64,000 nucleotides of DNA. Origin: Luteibacter jiangsuensis. GTDB taxonomy: Bacteria; Pseudomonadota; Gammaproteobacteria; Xanthomonadales; Rhodanobacteraceae. The notes beneath the pieces are model-generated. The model saw only the letters and a program-made list of their open reading frames with translations, was not told the DNA's origin and made no database searches. A program made the position numbers and the translations under genes. Below are positions 62,684 through 64,000 of this stretch, piece after piece. The DNA is taken from positions 1-64,000 of the forward strand of contig NZ_JAUSSK010000001.1 in the NCBI RefSeq assembly GCF_030812295.1, written 5' to 3'. The stretch's first letter is position 1, and the number at the start of each line of letters is the position of its first letter.

Positions 62684-63808
62684 ATGCCCTCGATCGCCAA
62701 CATCTTCCGGCTGGGCGTGAAGGAACTGTGGAGCCTGGCCCGGGATCCGATGATGCTCGTGTTGATCGTCTATACGTTCACCGTATCGGTGTACACGGCG
62801 GCGACGGCCATGCCGGAAACCCTGCACAACGCCCCCATCGCCATCGTGGACGAGGACGGGTCGCCGTTGTCCGCACGCTTGTCGTCGGCGTTCTACCCGC
62901 CCCAGTTCACCAAGCCGGTGCTCATCGGCATGGCCGATGTCGATCCGGGCATGGACGCGGGTCACTACACGTTCGTCCTCGATATCCCGCCGAATTTCCA
63001 GCGCGATGTGTTGGCCGGCGACGGTGCCCAACTCCAGTTGAACGTGGACGCGACCCGCATGAGCCAGGCGCTGACCGGAAGTGCCTACGTGCAGCAGATA
63101 GCCCTGGGCGAGGTGGACGAGTTCGTGCGCCGGTATCGGGGCCAGAGTGCGCCGCCGGTGGAACTTGCCTTGCGCGCGCGCTTCAATCCGGGGCTGGACA
63201 AGAGCTGGTTCGGTGGCCTCATGGAGGTGATCGACAATGTCACGATGCTGTCGATCATCCTCGCCGGTGCCGCGCTCATACGGGAACGCGAGCACGGCAC
63301 GATCGAACACCTGCTGGTGATGCCGGTGTCGCCGCTTGAAATCATGCTGGCCAAGATATGGTCGATGGGGGCGGTCGTGTTGCTTGCGGCAAGCCTGTCG
63401 CTGTACTTCGTCGTTCGTGGACTCCTGCACGTGCCTGTGAGCGGATCGGTGCCGCTGTTCCTGGCAGGGGCCGCGTTATGCGTGTTCGCGACGACGTCGA
63501 TGGGCATCTTCATGGCGACGCTGGCACGCGGCATGCCGCAGTTCGGCCTGCTGCTGATCCTCACGCTCATTCCATTGCAACTGCTCTCCGGCGGCGTCAC
63601 GCCCCGTGAAAGCATGCCGCCTTTCGTGCGATTCCTGATGCAGGCGGCGCCGACCACGCATTTCGTCGAACTGGCCCAGGCCATACTGTTTCGCGGCGCA
63701 GGCATTCAAACGGTATGGAAGCCATTCCTCGCCCTGCTGGCGATCGGCACGATACTTTTCCTCGTGTCGCTCGCACGTTTTCGCAAGACGGTAGGGCAGA
63801 CGAACTGA
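62684..63808 (+). CDS. ABC-2-type permease (YhhJ-like)
   Basis: A 374-residue inner-membrane permease with one N-terminal helix, a large periplasmic domain (~50-175) and five or six C-terminal helices (ALIREREHGTIEHLLVMPVSPLEIMLAKIW is the conserved ABC-2 coupling region). In E. coli yhhJ follows rbbA. With the permease half of RbbA it would complete a heterodimeric membrane part. It starts 2 bases after rbbA. Confidence 0.92.
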   Translation: MPSIANIFRLGVKELWSLARDPMMLVLIVYTFTVSVYTAATAMPETLHNAPIAIVDEDGSPLSARLSSAFYPPQFTKPVLIGMADVDPGMDAGHYTFVLDIPPNFQRDVLAGDGAQLQLNVDATRMSQALTGSAYVQQIALGEVDEFVRRYRGQSAPPVELALRARFNPGLDKSWFGGLMEVIDNVTMLSIILAGAALIREREHGTIEHLLVMPVSPLEIMLAKIWSMGAVVLLAASLSLYFVVRGLLHVPVSGSVPLFLAGAALCVFATTSMGIFMATLARGMPQFGLLLILTLIPLQLLSGGVTPRESMPPFVRFLMQAAPTTHFVELAQAILFRGAGIQTVWKPFLALLAIGTILFLVSLARFRKTVGQTN

Positions 63809-63827
63809 CGGCCGTCGCCGCCATGGC

Positions 63828-64000
63828 CTACACGGCAGCGGAGGTGGCGCTCCCTGCAAGCATGAGTCGCCACAGTCCCGTCACCATCAGCCAGAATCCG
63901 GTGAGAAAGCCGATGATGGCGATCGAGTTTCCCGGCCAACCGATCACCAGGAGGATCGCGAGCAGGATCGAGAGCAGGCCATCGAAAAGCACCCAGCCCC
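63828..64000 (-). CDS. HdeD/DUF308-like membrane protein, 3' end only
   Basis: Only the last 57 codons are in the window. WVLFDGLLSILLAILLVIGWPGNSIAIIGFLTGFWLMVTGLWRL has the WxLxDGxLSIxLGxxxxxxWP pattern of HdeD, an acid-resistance membrane protein, with two hydrophobic helices. The start lies beyond base 64000. Confidence 0.75.
   Translation of the reverse strand, partial: GWVLFDGLLSILLAILLVIGWPGNSIAIIGFLTGFWLMVTGLWRLMLAGSATSAAV

Overview
The window looks like the chromosome of a high-GC gammaproteobacterium of the Xanthomonadales/Lysobacterales, most likely Rhodanobacteraceae (Luteibacter/Dyella type). Supporting signs are the gene orders rpoE-rseA-mucD, lepA-lepB-DUF4845-rnc-era-recO and rlmD-CYTH-nagZ-hpt-MTIP phosphorylase, the divergent ppsA/ppsR pair, and Pseudomonas-style REP palindromes beginning GTGGGAGCC. 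This placement comes from protein resemblance and gene order; no search was run. The first ~160 bases are homopolymer-rich and look like a poor contig end.

Layout. 1-4.8 kb: ppsA and its regulator ppsR, a DUF1249 gene, a REP doublet and an Ala-Glu-Asp tRNA operon with its own promoter and terminator. 4.8-10 kb: a CPA2 cation/proton antiporter, an FkpA/Mip-type prolyl isomerase behind a sigma-E-type promoter, ugd, slyX and a DUF2058 gene. 10-15.4 kb: a FadJ-type beta-oxidation enzyme, an unidentified 160-residue protein and a GGDEF-EAL protein. 15.5-18.4 kb: the envelope-stress operon rpoE-rseA-mucD. 18.5-24.1 kb: the lepA-to-recO operon. 24.1-27.6 kb: a receiver-Hpt protein and a YdbH/YdbL envelope lipid-transport pair. 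27.6-31.8 kb: rRNA methylation, peptidoglycan recycling and purine salvage. 31.9-35.3 kb: a cold-shock gene, a short orphan set of minor pilin-like genes, a Tat-exported asparaginase and cutC.

35.3-42.3 kb is almost entirely on the minus strand: an MsbA-like ABC exporter, an IMPACT protein, an ECF sigma/anti-sigma pair, a VWA (YfbK-like) protein and a membrane diguanylate cyclase. 42.5-45.2 kb holds a DUF427 gene and a single-ORF EgtB-EgtD fusion for ergothioneine. 45.2-50.8 kb is the pgaABCD operon for poly-beta-1,6-GlcNAc, preceded by a GGA-rich leader resembling a CsrA/RsmA target. 51.0-54.2 kb is an OmpR/EnvZ-type two-component system divergent from a MipA/OmpV outer-membrane gene. 54.5-56.7 kb is an overlapping operon of a Phd-like antitoxin, a zeta-like kinase and a chromate transporter. 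57.3-63.8 kb is a NodT-HlyD-RbbA-YhhJ export operon with a perfect FNR/Anr box upstream. The window ends inside an HdeD-like gene.

Most of the window is core housekeeping. Envelope biology recurs: sigma-E, FkpA, MucD, LepB, YdbH/YdbL, NagZ, PGA, MipA and two exporters. The most unusual items are the EgtB-EgtD fusion, the toxin-antitoxin/chromate operon, the FNR-boxed RbbA operon, the lipobox-bearing YdbL, the two matched sigma-E promoters and the orphan pilin remnant.
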